In this document: piece by piece, positions 38,014 through 46,877 of the stretch
Position numbering within the stretch: position 1 is the first letter of the stretch
How the letters are laid out: every line of letters begins with the position of its first letter
Source: Ramlibacter tataouinensis
GTDB lineage: Bacteria > Pseudomonadota > Gammaproteobacteria > Burkholderiales > Burkholderiaceae_C
Direction: 5' to 3'
Assembly (NCBI RefSeq): GCF_027941915.1
Contig: NZ_CP116009.1
Coordinates: 2,852,001-2,916,000, forward strand
DNA length: 64,000 nucleotides
Translations under genes and position numbers: made by a program
Notes under the pieces: generated by a model
Told to the model about the DNA's origin: nothing
Database searches by the model: none
What the model saw: the letters and a program-made list of their open reading frames with translations, nothing else

Positions 38014-38973
38014 ATGATTTCCCGACGCATCCTCCTGCAGCTCTCAGCGCTCCTGTTCGCCGCCGCCGGCGGCGCCGCGCAGGCCGACTACCCCGACAAG
38101 CCCATCCGGATGATCGTGCCTTGGGCGGCGGGTGGCAGCACCGACACGACCGCGCGGGCCCTGGCCAAGGCCGCCGAGGCGCACCTCGGCCAGCCGATCG
38201 TCGTGATCAACGCACCCGGTGCGTCCACCACGATCGGGATGGCGCAGCTCTCGCGCGCGCCGGCCGACGGATACACCATCGGCACGCTGTCCTCCACCTC
38301 GTACAACTTCGCGCTGTCGGGCCAGAAGCTCTCGTACGACCCCATACAAGGCTTCAGCTACATCAGCTACTACGGTGACAACCTAATTGGCGTCGCCGTG
38401 CCGGCCAGCAGCCCGTTCAAGACACTGCGGGATCTGGTCGCGCACGCCAAGAAGCACCGGCTCACCTACGGGACCGCAGGTGCCGCGACGACCCAGCATC
38501 TGATCGGCGCCGGCCTGCAGAAGGCCACCGACGCACAGATCGACCACATTCCGATGAACGGATCGGCGGGCTCCATCAACGCACTCTTGGGCAAGCACGT
38601 GGATTTCTCGATCGAGACCTCGGTCTGGATGCCGCACCTGCAGAGCGGCGCAGTGCGTGTGCTGGCCGTCAACACGCCGGAGCGTTCCAAGCACCTACCC
38701 GGAGTGCCGACCCTGCGTGAATTGGGCTTTCCCTACCTGCGCTCGGTGCAGGGAATCATCGCGCCGCCCAATCTTCCCGAGCCCATCCGCGAGAAGCTCG
38801 AGACCGCTTTCCGCAAAGCTCTGACCGACACGGCCTTCGTGAACGTCATGGACCGCATGTCTATGGAAGTCATCGACATGTCCGGAAAGGACACCAAGGC
38901 GCTCGTCGAGCGCGAATTCCAGCGGGCGCAGCAACTCGAGCGCGAAGGCGCGCTCGGCAGCGCGCAGAAGTAG
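38014..38973 (+). CDS. Bug-family (tripartite tricarboxylate) solute receptor
   Basis: This is a 319-residue periplasmic receptor of the BugD/TctC family. It has a signal peptide MISRRILLQLSALLFAAAGG to AAQA, and the hallmark opening YPDKPIRMIVPWAAGGSTDT. Ligand-binding segments follow, such as ADGYTIGTLS and LLGKHVDFSIE. These receptors bind carboxylates, amino acids or aromatics and serve TctAB-type transporters; no tctA or tctB is seen here. AAGGA lies upstream of the start. It is the first gene behind the operator-2 promoter and probably leads the F420 genes. Confidence 0.92.
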   Translation: MISRRILLQLSALLFAAAGGAAQADYPDKPIRMIVPWAAGGSTDTTARALAKAAEAHLGQPIVVINAPGASTTIGMAQLSRAPADGYTIGTLSSTSYNFALSGQKLSYDPIQGFSYISYYGDNLIGVAVPASSPFKTLRDLVAHAKKHRLTYGTAGAATTQHLIGAGLQKATDAQIDHIPMNGSAGSINALLGKHVDFSIETSVWMPHLQSGAVRVLAVNTPERSKHLPGVPTLRELGFPYLRSVQGIIAPPNLPEPIREKLETAFRKALTDTAFVNVMDRMSMEVIDMSGKDTKALVEREFQRAQQLEREGALGSAQK

Positions 38974-39012
38974 GCGCACGCGTCCGCGACCACCACGAAC
39001 CAAGGAGCATCC

Positions 39013-40023
39013 ATGAAATTCAGCGTGTGCCTGTCCACAGGCTTCGAAGGGGTGATGTACCCCATCCCGTTCGCGGGCCCGGACGATTTCATCCGCCAGG
39101 CGAAGCGTTGCGAGGAACTGGGCTACCACTCGGTCTGGGGCAACGACCACATCACCACGCAGAACTACGTGCGTGACCTGTTCCCGGGCACGCCGCCGAA
39201 TTTCTACGACCCCCTGATCGTGCTGGCCGCCATCGCGGGCGCCACCAGCAAGATCAAGATCGGCACCGCCATCACGGTGCTGCCGATGCACGATCCGGTC
39301 TACTTGGCCAAGCAGGCGGTCACCCTCGACCAGATGAGCGGCGGGCGCTTCATCATGGCGGTGGGCCTGGGTGCCTACCGCGAGGAGTTCGAGGCCTGGG
39401 CGGGCAACCGTTTCCAGAACCCGCGCCGCGGAGACATGATGGACGAGGGCTTGGAGGCGATGCACCGCCTCTTCAACGAGGCCAGGGCGAGCTTCGACGG
39501 CAAGTACTACAGCTACAAGGACGTCGAGATGTTCCCGAAGAGCATCGCGCAGCCCTTTCCGATCTACATCGGCGGCCACAACACGGAGGCGATGGAGCGC
39601 GCCGTGAAGTACGGCCAGGGCTGGCTGCCGGGCTGGCAGCCGCTGCACGTCATGGAGGACCGCATCGCCACCCTGAAGCGCCGCGCCGCCGAGGCGGGTC
39701 GGGCGCCCGGGTCCATCGAGATCGCGCCGCAGCTGTCCTGCACGATCGACAAGACCATGGAGCTTGCCGAAAAGCGCTACATGGAAAGCGGGCTGGTCGC
39801 TCATCGCGTGTCGCTGGCCTACACCGGCCGTGACCTGAGCCACCAAGTGACCGCCAACCTGGTGGGTTCGCCCGAGGTGATCCTCGAGAAGATCGAGAAG
39901 CTGCGCTCCATCGGCGTGGAACATGTCAGCGCGCTGATGTTCCCCGCCAACTCGGTGGCCGAACTCGACGAGCAGATCGAGTGGTTCGCCCGGGAAGTCA
40001 TGGCCAAGGTGCCGCAGGACTGA
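39013..40023 (+). CDS. LLM-class putative F420-dependent oxidoreductase
   Basis: This is a 336-residue luciferase-like monooxygenase-fold enzyme. It has the TIM-barrel opening of the family, SVWGNDHITTQNY, KIKIGTAITVLPMHDPVYLA, TLDQMSGGRFIMAVGLGAYREEFEAWA and PIYIGGHNTEAMERAVKYGQGW. Such proteins use F420 or FMN. The presence of an F420 operon directly downstream supports F420. The RBS AAGGAG precedes the ATG. Confidence 0.87.
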   Translation: MKFSVCLSTGFEGVMYPIPFAGPDDFIRQAKRCEELGYHSVWGNDHITTQNYVRDLFPGTPPNFYDPLIVLAAIAGATSKIKIGTAITVLPMHDPVYLAKQAVTLDQMSGGRFIMAVGLGAYREEFEAWAGNRFQNPRRGDMMDEGLEAMHRLFNEARASFDGKYYSYKDVEMFPKSIAQPFPIYIGGHNTEAMERAVKYGQGWLPGWQPLHVMEDRIATLKRRAAEAGRAPGSIEIAPQLSCTIDKTMELAEKRYMESGLVAHRVSLAYTGRDLSHQVTANLVGSPEVILEKIEKLRSIGVEHVSALMFPANSVAELDEQIEWFAREVMAKVPQD

Positions 40024-40046
40024 TCGTCTTATTTCGGAGCACGGGA

Positions 40047-42419
40047 ATGAACCAGGCGGAATCCGAGCGAGAGCTCCTGCGCGAACCGGTCGCCGAACTC
40101 GCGCGCCGGTCGGGCGCCATCGCGCGGCTGGCATGGGGCGACACCATCACGTATTCGCCCAAGGTCTTCGTCCCGCTCACCAAGTTGTGCCGGGACCTGT
40201 GCGGCTACTGCACCTTCTCGCGCGACCATTCGGTGGCGCGCGAGAAGCCCTACATGGACCTGGACGAGGTGCTTGCGGTGGCCCGTGACGGCGAGGCCGC
40301 CGGCTGCCACGAGGCCCTGTTCACGCTCGGTGACAAGCCCGAGCTGCGCTATCCCCGCGCCCAGGAGTGGCTGCGCTCGCGCGGCTATGCCACCACGGTC
40401 GAATACCTGGCGCGCGCCTGCGGCGAAGTCGCCGGCAAGACCGCGCTGCTGCCGCACGTGAACGCCGGCGTGCTCAGCCGTGAGGAGCTCGCGGCGCTGC
40501 GCGAGGTCAGCGTGTCCATGGGCCTCATGCTGGAGGTGAACTCGCCGCGGTTCATGCAGAAGGGCATGCCGCACTACCGCAGTCCCGACAAGGACCCGCA
40601 GGTGCGCATGCGCATGCTGCGCGAAGCCGGCGAGCTGCGCATCCCCATCACGACCGGCCTGCTGATCGGCATCGGCGAGACGCGCGAGGAGCGCCTGCAG
40701 ACCCTGCGCGACATCCGCGACCTCCACGAGGAGTTCGGCCACATCCAGGAAGTGATCGTCCAGAACTTCTGTCCGAAGGCGGGCACGCCGATGCTGGACA
40801 CCGCGCCGGCCCCGCTCGAGGAGCAGTTGTGGACGATCGCCGCGGCGCGCCACGTCCTGCAGCCGGAAGTCTCGATCCAGTCGCCGCCCAACCTGCGGCC
40901 CGGCGAGGTGCGGGAGCTGCTCGAAGCCGGCATCAACGACCTGGGCGGCATTTCGCCCGTGACGGCGGACCACGTCAACCCCGAGGCCGCCTGGCCGCAG
41001 ATTGAAATGTTGCGCGGGCAGCTCGACGCCGCCGGTTTCGTGCTCGCGGCCCGGCTGCCGCTCTACCCCGCGTACGTGCGCGGGCGGAGCGGCTGGGTGA
41101 ACCCCGCGCACCATCGGAAGCTGCTGATGCCGTCCGACACCTTCGGCCTGGCGCGCGAGGACCGCTGGTTCGCGGGCGGTTCGAAGGTTGCGCCGCCGGC
41201 CGTCCCGACTTGCGCGCCTGCCGTGCACACGCCCACCGAGATCGGCGTCATCGTCTCCTCGGCGCAGGACGGACAGCGGCTGAGCGAGCACCAGATCGCC
41301 ACCCTGTTCCAGGCGCGCGGCAACGACTATGCGAGGGTGGTGCATTCCGCCGACCAGATGCGCAGGGAGCATGCGGGGGACGTGGTGCGACACGTCATCA
41401 ACCGCAACATCAACTACACCAACATCTGCGCCTACCGCTGCAGCTTCTGTGCGTTCTCCAAGCGCACCGGCGGCAACAAGCCGACGGAGACCCCCTACGA
41501 CCTGGACGTTGCCGAGGTCGTGCAGCGCGCCCGCGAAGCCGTGGCCCAGGGGGCGACGGAAGTCTGCATGCAGGGCGGCATCCATCCCTCGTACGACGGC
41601 AACACCTACCTCGGCCTGCTGTCGGCCCTGAAGGCCGCGCTGCCGGACCTGCACGTGCACGCGTTCTCCCCGCTGGAGGTGCTGCACGGCGCCACCACGC
41701 TCGGCCTTAGTACCGCGGAGTTCCTGCAGGAGCTCAAGCGGCAGGGACTGGGCTCGCTGCCCGGCACGGCCGCCGAGATCCTGTCGGACGACGTCCGGGA
41801 CATCATCTGCCCCGACAAGGTGACGACCGCCCAGTGGCTGCGCATCGTCGGCGAGGCGCACCAGGTGGGCCTGCCGACCACGTCGACCATCATGTTCGGT
41901 CACGTCGAGGAGTACGGGCACTGGGCCCGGCACATCCTGTCGTTGCGCGGGTTGCAAGAACGCACCGGCGGCATCACCGAGTTCGTGCCGTTGCCGTTCG
42001 TGCACGTCAACAGCCCGGTCTACAAGCGCGGGCAGTCGCGCCGAGGCCCCACCTGGCGCGAGACGGTGCTGATGTATGCAGTGTCGCGGCTCGCGCTCAG
42101 CCCGCTGATCCCGAACATCCAGACCTCGTGGGTGAAGCTGGGCCCGTTGGGTGCCCAGCGCACGCTGCAGGCCGGCGCCAACGATTTCGGCGGCGTGCTC
42201 ATGAACGAGAGCATTTCGCGAGCAGCGGGCGCCGAGTGGGGACAGGGCGTGACCGCCTCCCAGATCCAGGCGCTGCTGCAGGAGATCGGCCGCACGTCCG
42301 AGCAGCGCACGACGCTGTACCAGCCGGTCGAGCAAACGCCGGCTCCGGCCAGACGACTGGCGCGAATCCCGGTCGTCATTGAAGGGGCGCAGGCCGCCGG
42401 CTGCCCCGCCACGCATTGA
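40047..42419 (+). CDS. fbiC: FO synthase, bifunctional CofG-CofH (FbiC)
   Basis: This is a 790-residue fused radical-SAM enzyme that joins tyrosine and 5-amino-6-ribitylaminouracil to make FO, the deazaflavin core of F420. The N-terminal CofG half has KLCRDLCGYCTFS (CxxxCxxC). The C-terminal CofH half has NINYTNICAYRCSFCAFS. Other motifs are LLIGIGETREERLQTLRDIR and MFGHVEEYGHW. In archaea the two halves are usually separate; fusion is typical of Actinobacteria and some Proteobacteria. It starts with ATG at 40047 after GGAG. Confidence 0.95.
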   Translation: MNQAESERELLREPVAELARRSGAIARLAWGDTITYSPKVFVPLTKLCRDLCGYCTFSRDHSVAREKPYMDLDEVLAVARDGEAAGCHEALFTLGDKPELRYPRAQEWLRSRGYATTVEYLARACGEVAGKTALLPHVNAGVLSREELAALREVSVSMGLMLEVNSPRFMQKGMPHYRSPDKDPQVRMRMLREAGELRIPITTGLLIGIGETREERLQTLRDIRDLHEEFGHIQEVIVQNFCPKAGTPMLDTAPAPLEEQLWTIAAARHVLQPEVSIQSPPNLRPGEVRELLEAGINDLGGISPVTADHVNPEAAWPQIEMLRGQLDAAGFVLAARLPLYPAYVRGRSGWVNPAHHRKLLMPSDTFGLAREDRWFAGGSKVAPPAVPTCAPAVHTPTEIGVIVSSAQDGQRLSEHQIATLFQARGNDYARVVHSADQMRREHAGDVVRHVINRNINYTNICAYRCSFCAFSKRTGGNKPTETPYDLDVAEVVQRAREAVAQGATEVCMQGGIHPSYDGNTYLGLLSALKAALPDLHVHAFSPLEVLHGATTLGLSTAEFLQELKRQGLGSLPGTAAEILSDDVRDIICPDKVTTAQWLRIVGEAHQVGLPTTSTIMFGHVEEYGHWARHILSLRGLQERTGGITEFVPLPFVHVNSPVYKRGQSRRGPTWRETVLMYAVSRLALSPLIPNIQTSWVKLGPLGAQRTLQAGANDFGGVLMNESISRAAGAEWGQGVTASQIQALLQEIGRTSEQRTTLYQPVEQTPAPARRLARIPVVIEGAQAAGCPATH

Positions 42420-42430
42420 AAAGGAATCCC

Positions 42431-43096
42431 ATGACAGAAACGCAACGCACGCTGGCCGTCCTCGGCGGCACGGGCCACGAGGGCAGCGGCATCGCTTATC
42501 GGGCCGCGCTGGCGGGCTGGAAGGTGACGATCGGTTCGCGCGACGCCGCCAAGGCAGCAGCCAAGGCCGAGGAGCTCAATGCGCTCGCAGGCTCCCGCAA
42601 CATCACGGGTGCGGGCCTGCTGGAAGCGGCGCGAGCTGCCGGTACGGTGGTTCTGGCGGTTCCCTACGCCGCGCAGGTCTCCACCGCCGAGCAGGTCCGT
42701 CCCGCGCTGGAGGACAAGGTGCTGATCGACGTGACGGTCCCGCTGAAGCCGCCGAAGGTGTCGCTGGTGCAGCTGCCGCCGGAGGGTTCATGCACCAAGG
42801 CGCTGCAGGAAAAGCTGGGGAGCGCCGTGCGCGTGGTGTCCGCCTTCCAGAACGTGTCGGCGCACGCGCTCATGGACCGCAGCAAGCCGGTGGAATGCGA
42901 CGTGCTGGTCTGCGCGGATGACCCGGAGGCCAAGGCGACCACGATCGCGCTCGTGCAGCAGATGGGCCTAATTGCCATCGATGCCGGCCCGCTGGCGAAC
43001 TCCGTCGTGGCCGAGGCGCTCACCTCCGTGCTGATCCACCTGAACAAGACGTACAAGGTGCCTGCTTCAGGCATCCGCATCACCGGCCTGAAGTAA
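42431..43096 (+). CDS. NADPH-dependent F420 reductase
   Basis: This is a 221-residue oxidoreductase with an N-terminal NADP-binding motif VLGGTGHEGSGIAYRAALAGW. The following region resembles Fno/NpdG: AAKAEELNALAGSRNITG, VVLAVPYAAQVSTAEQ, VSAFQNVSAHALMDRSKPVECD. It catalyses hydride exchange between NADPH and F420. The gene lies between fbiC and cofE, and its AAGGAA RBS is good. Together with the pnt genes further down it would link the NADPH pool to F420H2. Confidence 0.92.
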   Translation: MTETQRTLAVLGGTGHEGSGIAYRAALAGWKVTIGSRDAAKAAAKAEELNALAGSRNITGAGLLEAARAAGTVVLAVPYAAQVSTAEQVRPALEDKVLIDVTVPLKPPKVSLVQLPPEGSCTKALQEKLGSAVRVVSAFQNVSAHALMDRSKPVECDVLVCADDPEAKATTIALVQQMGLIAIDAGPLANSVVAEALTSVLIHLNKTYKVPASGIRITGLK

Positions 43097-43102
43097 GCGA
43101 CC

Positions 43103-43864
43103 ATGCGCCACGTCCAGCTCTTCGGCCTCGCCAGCCCCCGCGAAATCCGGCCCGGGGACGATCTCGTTCGCTGGGCGAGTGAGCTCGCCGTCGCCGAGGG
43201 CGTGCGGCCAGGGCCAGGGGACGTGCTGGTGTTCGCGCAGAAGGTCGTCTCCAAGAGCGAGGGGCGCATCGTCCGGCTGGCCGGCATCGAACCCTCTGCT
43301 GAAGCGCTGGACTTGGCGCGGCTCACGGGCAAGGACGCGCGCGTCGTCGAGCTGATCCTGTCGGAGTCGACCGCCGTTGTGCGGGCCACGCCGTACGTGC
43401 TGATCGTGCGGCACCGAACGGGCGTGGTGCTCGCCAACGCTGGCATCGACCGTTCGAATGTGCTGCAGGAAGGCGAGGGCGAGTCCGTGCTGCTCTGGCC
43501 GCTGGACCCTGATGCCTCCGCGATGCGGTTACACCGTCAGGCGTGCGAGCACTTCGGCGCGCATGTACCGGTGGTCGTCAACGACAGCCTGGGCCGTGCC
43601 TGGCGCCGCGGCACCGTCGGAACGGTGATCGGCGCCGCGGGCCTAGCCTGCCTGCACGACCTGCGCGGCTGCGAGGACCGCCATGGCTTCCGGCTTCAAA
43701 CGACCGAGGTCGGAGCGGCCGACGAGATCGCGGCGGCGGCGTCGATGGTGATGGGTCAGGCCAGTGAAGGCATCGCGGTGGTGCTGGTGCGGGGCGCGGC
43801 CGTCACGGGCCAGGGTTGCGCCGCGGACCTGATCCGGCCTCAGCGCGAGGATCTGTTCCCGTGA
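43103..43864 (+). CDS. cofE: F420-0:gamma-glutamyl ligase
   Basis: This is a 253-residue ligase that adds L-glutamate to F420-0 using GTP. CofE features are seen: IRPGDDLVRWASELA, VFAQKVVSKSEGRIVRL, VLIVRHRTGVVLANAGIDRSNV and VPVVVNDSLGRAWRRGTVGTVIG. It is a free-standing CofE without the nitroreductase-like C-terminal domain of actinobacterial FbiB. Its stop overlaps the GTG of cofD by four bases. Confidence 0.95.
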   Translation: MRHVQLFGLASPREIRPGDDLVRWASELAVAEGVRPGPGDVLVFAQKVVSKSEGRIVRLAGIEPSAEALDLARLTGKDARVVELILSESTAVVRATPYVLIVRHRTGVVLANAGIDRSNVLQEGEGESVLLWPLDPDASAMRLHRQACEHFGAHVPVVVNDSLGRAWRRGTVGTVIGAAGLACLHDLRGCEDRHGFRLQTTEVGAADEIAAAASMVMGQASEGIAVVLVRGAAVTGQGCAADLIRPQREDLFP

Positions 43865-44814
43865 TCCACGCGTTCTCCGGCGGTGTCGGCGGCGCCAAGC
43901 TCGCCCGCGGCCTCGCCGACGTGGTTCCACCGCAAGACCTGACGCTAGTTGTCAATACCGGTGACGACTTCGATTACCTCGGGCTGCGCATCATGCCGGA
44001 CTTCGACAGCGTGGTGTATGCGGTGTCCGGGCTCAACGACGAGGAGCGCGGCTGGGGTCGCTCGGGCGAGACCTGGCGGTGCAAGGAGACGCTCGGCAAG
44101 CTCGGCGTGGACACCTGGTTCAGCCTCGGGGATAAGGACCTCGCCTTGCACCTGCTGCGCCGCTCGTTGTTGGACGGCGGCGCGACGGTCACCGATGCCG
44201 CCACCGAGATCGCGCAGGGGCTGGGCATCACCTGCCGCGTGGTGCCCATGACCAACCATCCTGTGAGAACGATGGTCGTCACCGACGAGGGGGAACTCTC
44301 GTTCCAGGATTACTTCGTGCGGCGGCGGTGCGAGCCGCGCGTCCGGGCGTTCCGGTTCGCCGGTGCGAACCGTGGTACGCCTTCGCCGGCCTGGTTCCAA
44401 TCACTCGCGTCGGGTGCGTCGAGCGGGCTGGTGCTGTGCCCTTCAAATCCTTTCGTAAGCATTGATCCCATCCTGAGCCTGCCGGCCGTTCGCGGCTTGC
44501 TGATGCGACGCGAGTTCCCAGTCGTCGCCGTGAGTCCGCTGGTAGGCGGCGCGGCGGTGAAGGGACCGCTGGCCAAGATGCTCCGCGAGCTCGGGCTCGA
44601 TTGCGACCCGCTCGCCATCGCCGCGCATTACGCCGACTTCCTCGATGGGATCGTGATCGATCAGCGCGACGCGGCGTACGAGGCCGAACTGCGCCGCCGC
44701 GGTCTTCGGATTGCGGTGTGCGACACAATGATGGCCGACCGGGATGTCAGTCGCCGGCTCGCGCGCGTGAGTCTGGACCTGTTGACGGAATGCGGAGCCC
44801 GACGTGCCGCCTGA
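43861..44814 (+). CDS. cofD: 2-phospho-L-lactate (or 3-phosphoglycerate/PEP) transferase CofD
   Basis: This is a 317-residue transferase that moves the phospho-acid moiety from the guanosine-activated precursor onto FO. It starts with GTG (43861) at IHAFSGGVGGAKLARGL. NTGDDFDYLGLRIMPDFDSV and GETWRCKETLGKLGVDTWFSLGDKDLALHL are strong matches. The activated acid (lactate, 3-phosphoglycerate or PEP) differs between lineages; this gene alone does not decide it. It overlaps cofC by 11 bp. Confidence 0.95.
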   Translation: MIHAFSGGVGGAKLARGLADVVPPQDLTLVVNTGDDFDYLGLRIMPDFDSVVYAVSGLNDEERGWGRSGETWRCKETLGKLGVDTWFSLGDKDLALHLLRRSLLDGGATVTDAATEIAQGLGITCRVVPMTNHPVRTMVVTDEGELSFQDYFVRRRCEPRVRAFRFAGANRGTPSPAWFQSLASGASSGLVLCPSNPFVSIDPILSLPAVRGLLMRREFPVVAVSPLVGGAAVKGPLAKMLRELGLDCDPLAIAAHYADFLDGIVIDQRDAAYEAELRRRGLRIAVCDTMMADRDVSRRLARVSLDLLTECGARRAA

Positions 44815-45451
44815 CGTAGTGGTGATCCCCGCAAAGGGTATCGCGACGGGTAAGTCGCGCCTCGCCCACTGCCTTCGACCAGGCATGCGCGAACGGCTCA
44901 ACCTGTTTCAGCTCATGTCCACCATCCGTGCCGCGGCCGATGCATTCGGTCCGGAGCGCACCTACGTGGTTTCGCCCTGCGCCGAAGTGGGAGCCGTCGT
45001 GCGCTCCGAGGGGGTCCGTTTCATTCGCGAAAGCGTCCCCCCGGGCCTCAACGATGCGCTGGAGCAGGCTAGGACCGAACTGGCCACGCGCGCGCTCACG
45101 ATGACGGTGCTGCCCGTGGACTTGCCCGGCGTGAGCGCCGAAGCGCTGCGCGACCTTTTCCTGCATTGCGCTCCCGACGAAGCGCTGATCGTGCCCGACC
45201 GGGCGACGGACGGCACCAACGTTCTGCGGCTGCCGATGGCCTGCCCCATCCAGTTCAGCTATGGGCCGCGCAGCTTTGCGACGCACGTGCGTTTGCTCGC
45301 GATGGCGGGCTTTCCCCCTCGGGTGATCCGTGGCACCTGCCTGCGCGATGACCTGGACGACATCCGCCACCTACGGATGCACAGCCGCTACAGCGAACTG
45401 ATCGCGGCGGACGAAAACCACAAGAACAGCTGCGAAAGGAGTCGGACTTGA
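44804..45451 (+). CDS. cofC: Phospholactate/phosphoglycerate guanylyltransferase CofC
   Basis: This is a 215-residue nucleotidyltransferase that activates the phospho-acid with GTP in F420 synthesis. The N-terminal nucleotide-binding motif is VVVIPAKGIATGKSRLAHCL. The metal site is VLPVDLPGV and further segments are VPDRATDGTNVLRLP and FSYGPRSFATHVRLL. The start GTG 44804 has CGGAG upstream. Its last four bases are shared with the TTG start of pntAA, which ties the transhydrogenase to this operon. Confidence 0.93.
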   Translation: MPPDVVVIPAKGIATGKSRLAHCLRPGMRERLNLFQLMSTIRAAADAFGPERTYVVSPCAEVGAVVRSEGVRFIRESVPPGLNDALEQARTELATRALTMTVLPVDLPGVSAEALRDLFLHCAPDEALIVPDRATDGTNVLRLPMACPIQFSYGPRSFATHVRLLAMAGFPPRVIRGTCLRDDLDDIRHLRMHSRYSELIAADENHKNSCERSRT

Positions 45452-46566
45452 TCATCGGCGTACCCGCTGAAACACTGGAGCTGGAAACCCGCGTCGCCGT
45501 CACGCCCGAGACGGCCAAGAAACTCGTCGCCCAGGGCCACGCCGTGCGCGTGGCATCCGCTGCCGGTCTGGCCGCCAGCGCCACCGACGAGGCCTACCGC
45601 GCCGCCGGCGCCGAAATCACCGACCAGGCCGGCGCGCTGGGCTGCGATCTCGTGCTCAAGGTGCGCGCGCCGCTGGAGGCCGAACTGGCCTCCATGCGTG
45701 CGGGCACGACCCTGGTGGGCATGCTCAACCCCTTCGACCCCGCCGGCCTGCAGCGGCTGGCCCAGGCCGGGCTCACGGCCTTCGCGCTCGAAGCCGCGCC
45801 GCGTACCACGCGCGCGCAGAGCATGGACGTGCTGTCCTCGCAGGCCAACATCGCCGGCTACAAGGCCGTGATGATCGCGGCCGACCGCTACCAGCGCTTC
45901 TTCCCCATGCTGATGACTGCCGCCGGCACGGTGAAGGCGGCGCGGGTGGTCATCCTGGGCGTCGGCGTGGCCGGGCTGCAGGCCATCGCCACCGCCAAGC
46001 GGCTGGGCGCGGTGATCGAGGCGTCGGACGTGCGTCCGTCGGTCAAGGAGCAGGTCGAGTCGCTCGGCGCCAGGTTCATCGACGTGCCCTACGAGACCGC
46101 CGAGGAAAAGGAAGCGGCCGAAGGCGTGGGCGGCTATGCCCGGCCCATGCCGCAGAGCTGGCTGGAGCGGCAGAAGGCGGAAGTCGCCAAGCGGGTGGCC
46201 CAGGCCGACGTGGTGATCACCACCGCCCTGATCCCGGGCCGCGCGGCCCCGGTGCTGGTGACCGAGGAGATGGTCCAGTCGATGAAGCCGGGCTCGGTCA
46301 TCGTCGACCTGGCGGCGCCGCAGGGCGGCAACTGCCCGCTCACCGAGCCGGGCCGCACGGTGGTCAAGCACGGCGTCACCCTGGTCGGCGAGACCAACCT
46401 GCCGGCGCTGGTGGCGGCCGACGCCTCGTCCCTGTATGCACGCAACGTGCTGGACTTCCTCAAGCTGATCGTGAACAAGGAAGGCCAGCTCAACATCGAC
46501 CTGGAAGACGACATCGTCGCGGCCTGCCTCATGGCCAAGGACGGCGAAGTGAAGCGGAAGACCTGA
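45448..46566 (+). CDS. pntAA: NAD(P) transhydrogenase, alpha subunit part 1
   Basis: This is a 372-residue NAD-binding subunit of the proton-translocating transhydrogenase. It begins [26 protein letters not shown] from a TTG with AAGGAG upstream. It has the Rossmann motif [22 protein letters not shown], and [21 protein letters not shown] (the loop with YET) typical of the split form. The enzyme uses the proton motive force to make NADPH. The TTGA overlap with cofC makes translation coupled to the F420 pathway genes, which is unusual. Confidence 0.95.
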   Translation: MIIGVPAETLELETRVAVTPETAKKLVAQGHAVRVASAAGLAASATDEAYRAAGAEITDQAGALGCDLVLKVRAPLEAELASMRAGTTLVGMLNPFDPAGLQRLAQAGLTAFALEAAPRTTRAQSMDVLSSQANIAGYKAVMIAADRYQRFFPMLMTAAGTVKAARVVILGVGVAGLQAIATAKRLGAVIEASDVRPSVKEQVESLGARFIDVPYETAEEKEAAEGVGGYARPMPQSWLERQKAEVAKRVAQADVVITTALIPGRAAPVLVTEEMVQSMKPGSVIVDLAAPQGGNCPLTEPGRTVVKHGVTLVGETNLPALVAADASSLYARNVLDFLKLIVNKEGQLNIDLEDDIVAACLMAKDGEVKRKT

Positions 46567-46568
46567 TC

Positions 46569-46877
46569 ATGGAAGTCAGCCACACCATCACCAACCTCAT
46601 CATCTTCGTGCTGGCGATCTATGTCGGCTACCACGTGGTCTGGACGGTCACGCCGGCGCTTCACACACCGCTGATGGCCGTGACCAATGCGATCTCCGCA
46701 ATCGTGGTGGTCGGCGCGATGCTGGCCGCGGCGCAGACCGAGACCTGGGCCGGCCGCGCCATGGGCATCCTGGCCGTCGCGCTGGCGGCGGTGAACATCT
46801 TCGGCGGCTTCCTGGTCACCCGGCGGATGCTGGAGATGTTCAGGAAGAAGGATCGCAGGGCGGAGGCCGGCAAATGA
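46569..46877 (+). CDS. pntAB: NAD(P) transhydrogenase, alpha subunit part 2
   Basis: This is a 102-residue membrane subunit with about three transmembrane helices ([51 protein letters not shown]). It is the short part of the split alpha subunit and forms part of the proton channel. It begins two bases after pntAA and its stop overlaps pntB by four bases. Confidence 0.95.
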   Translation: MEVSHTITNLIIFVLAIYVGYHVVWTVTPALHTPLMAVTNAISAIVVVGAMLAAAQTETWAGRAMGILAVALAAVNIFGGFLVTRRMLEMFRKKDRRAEAGK

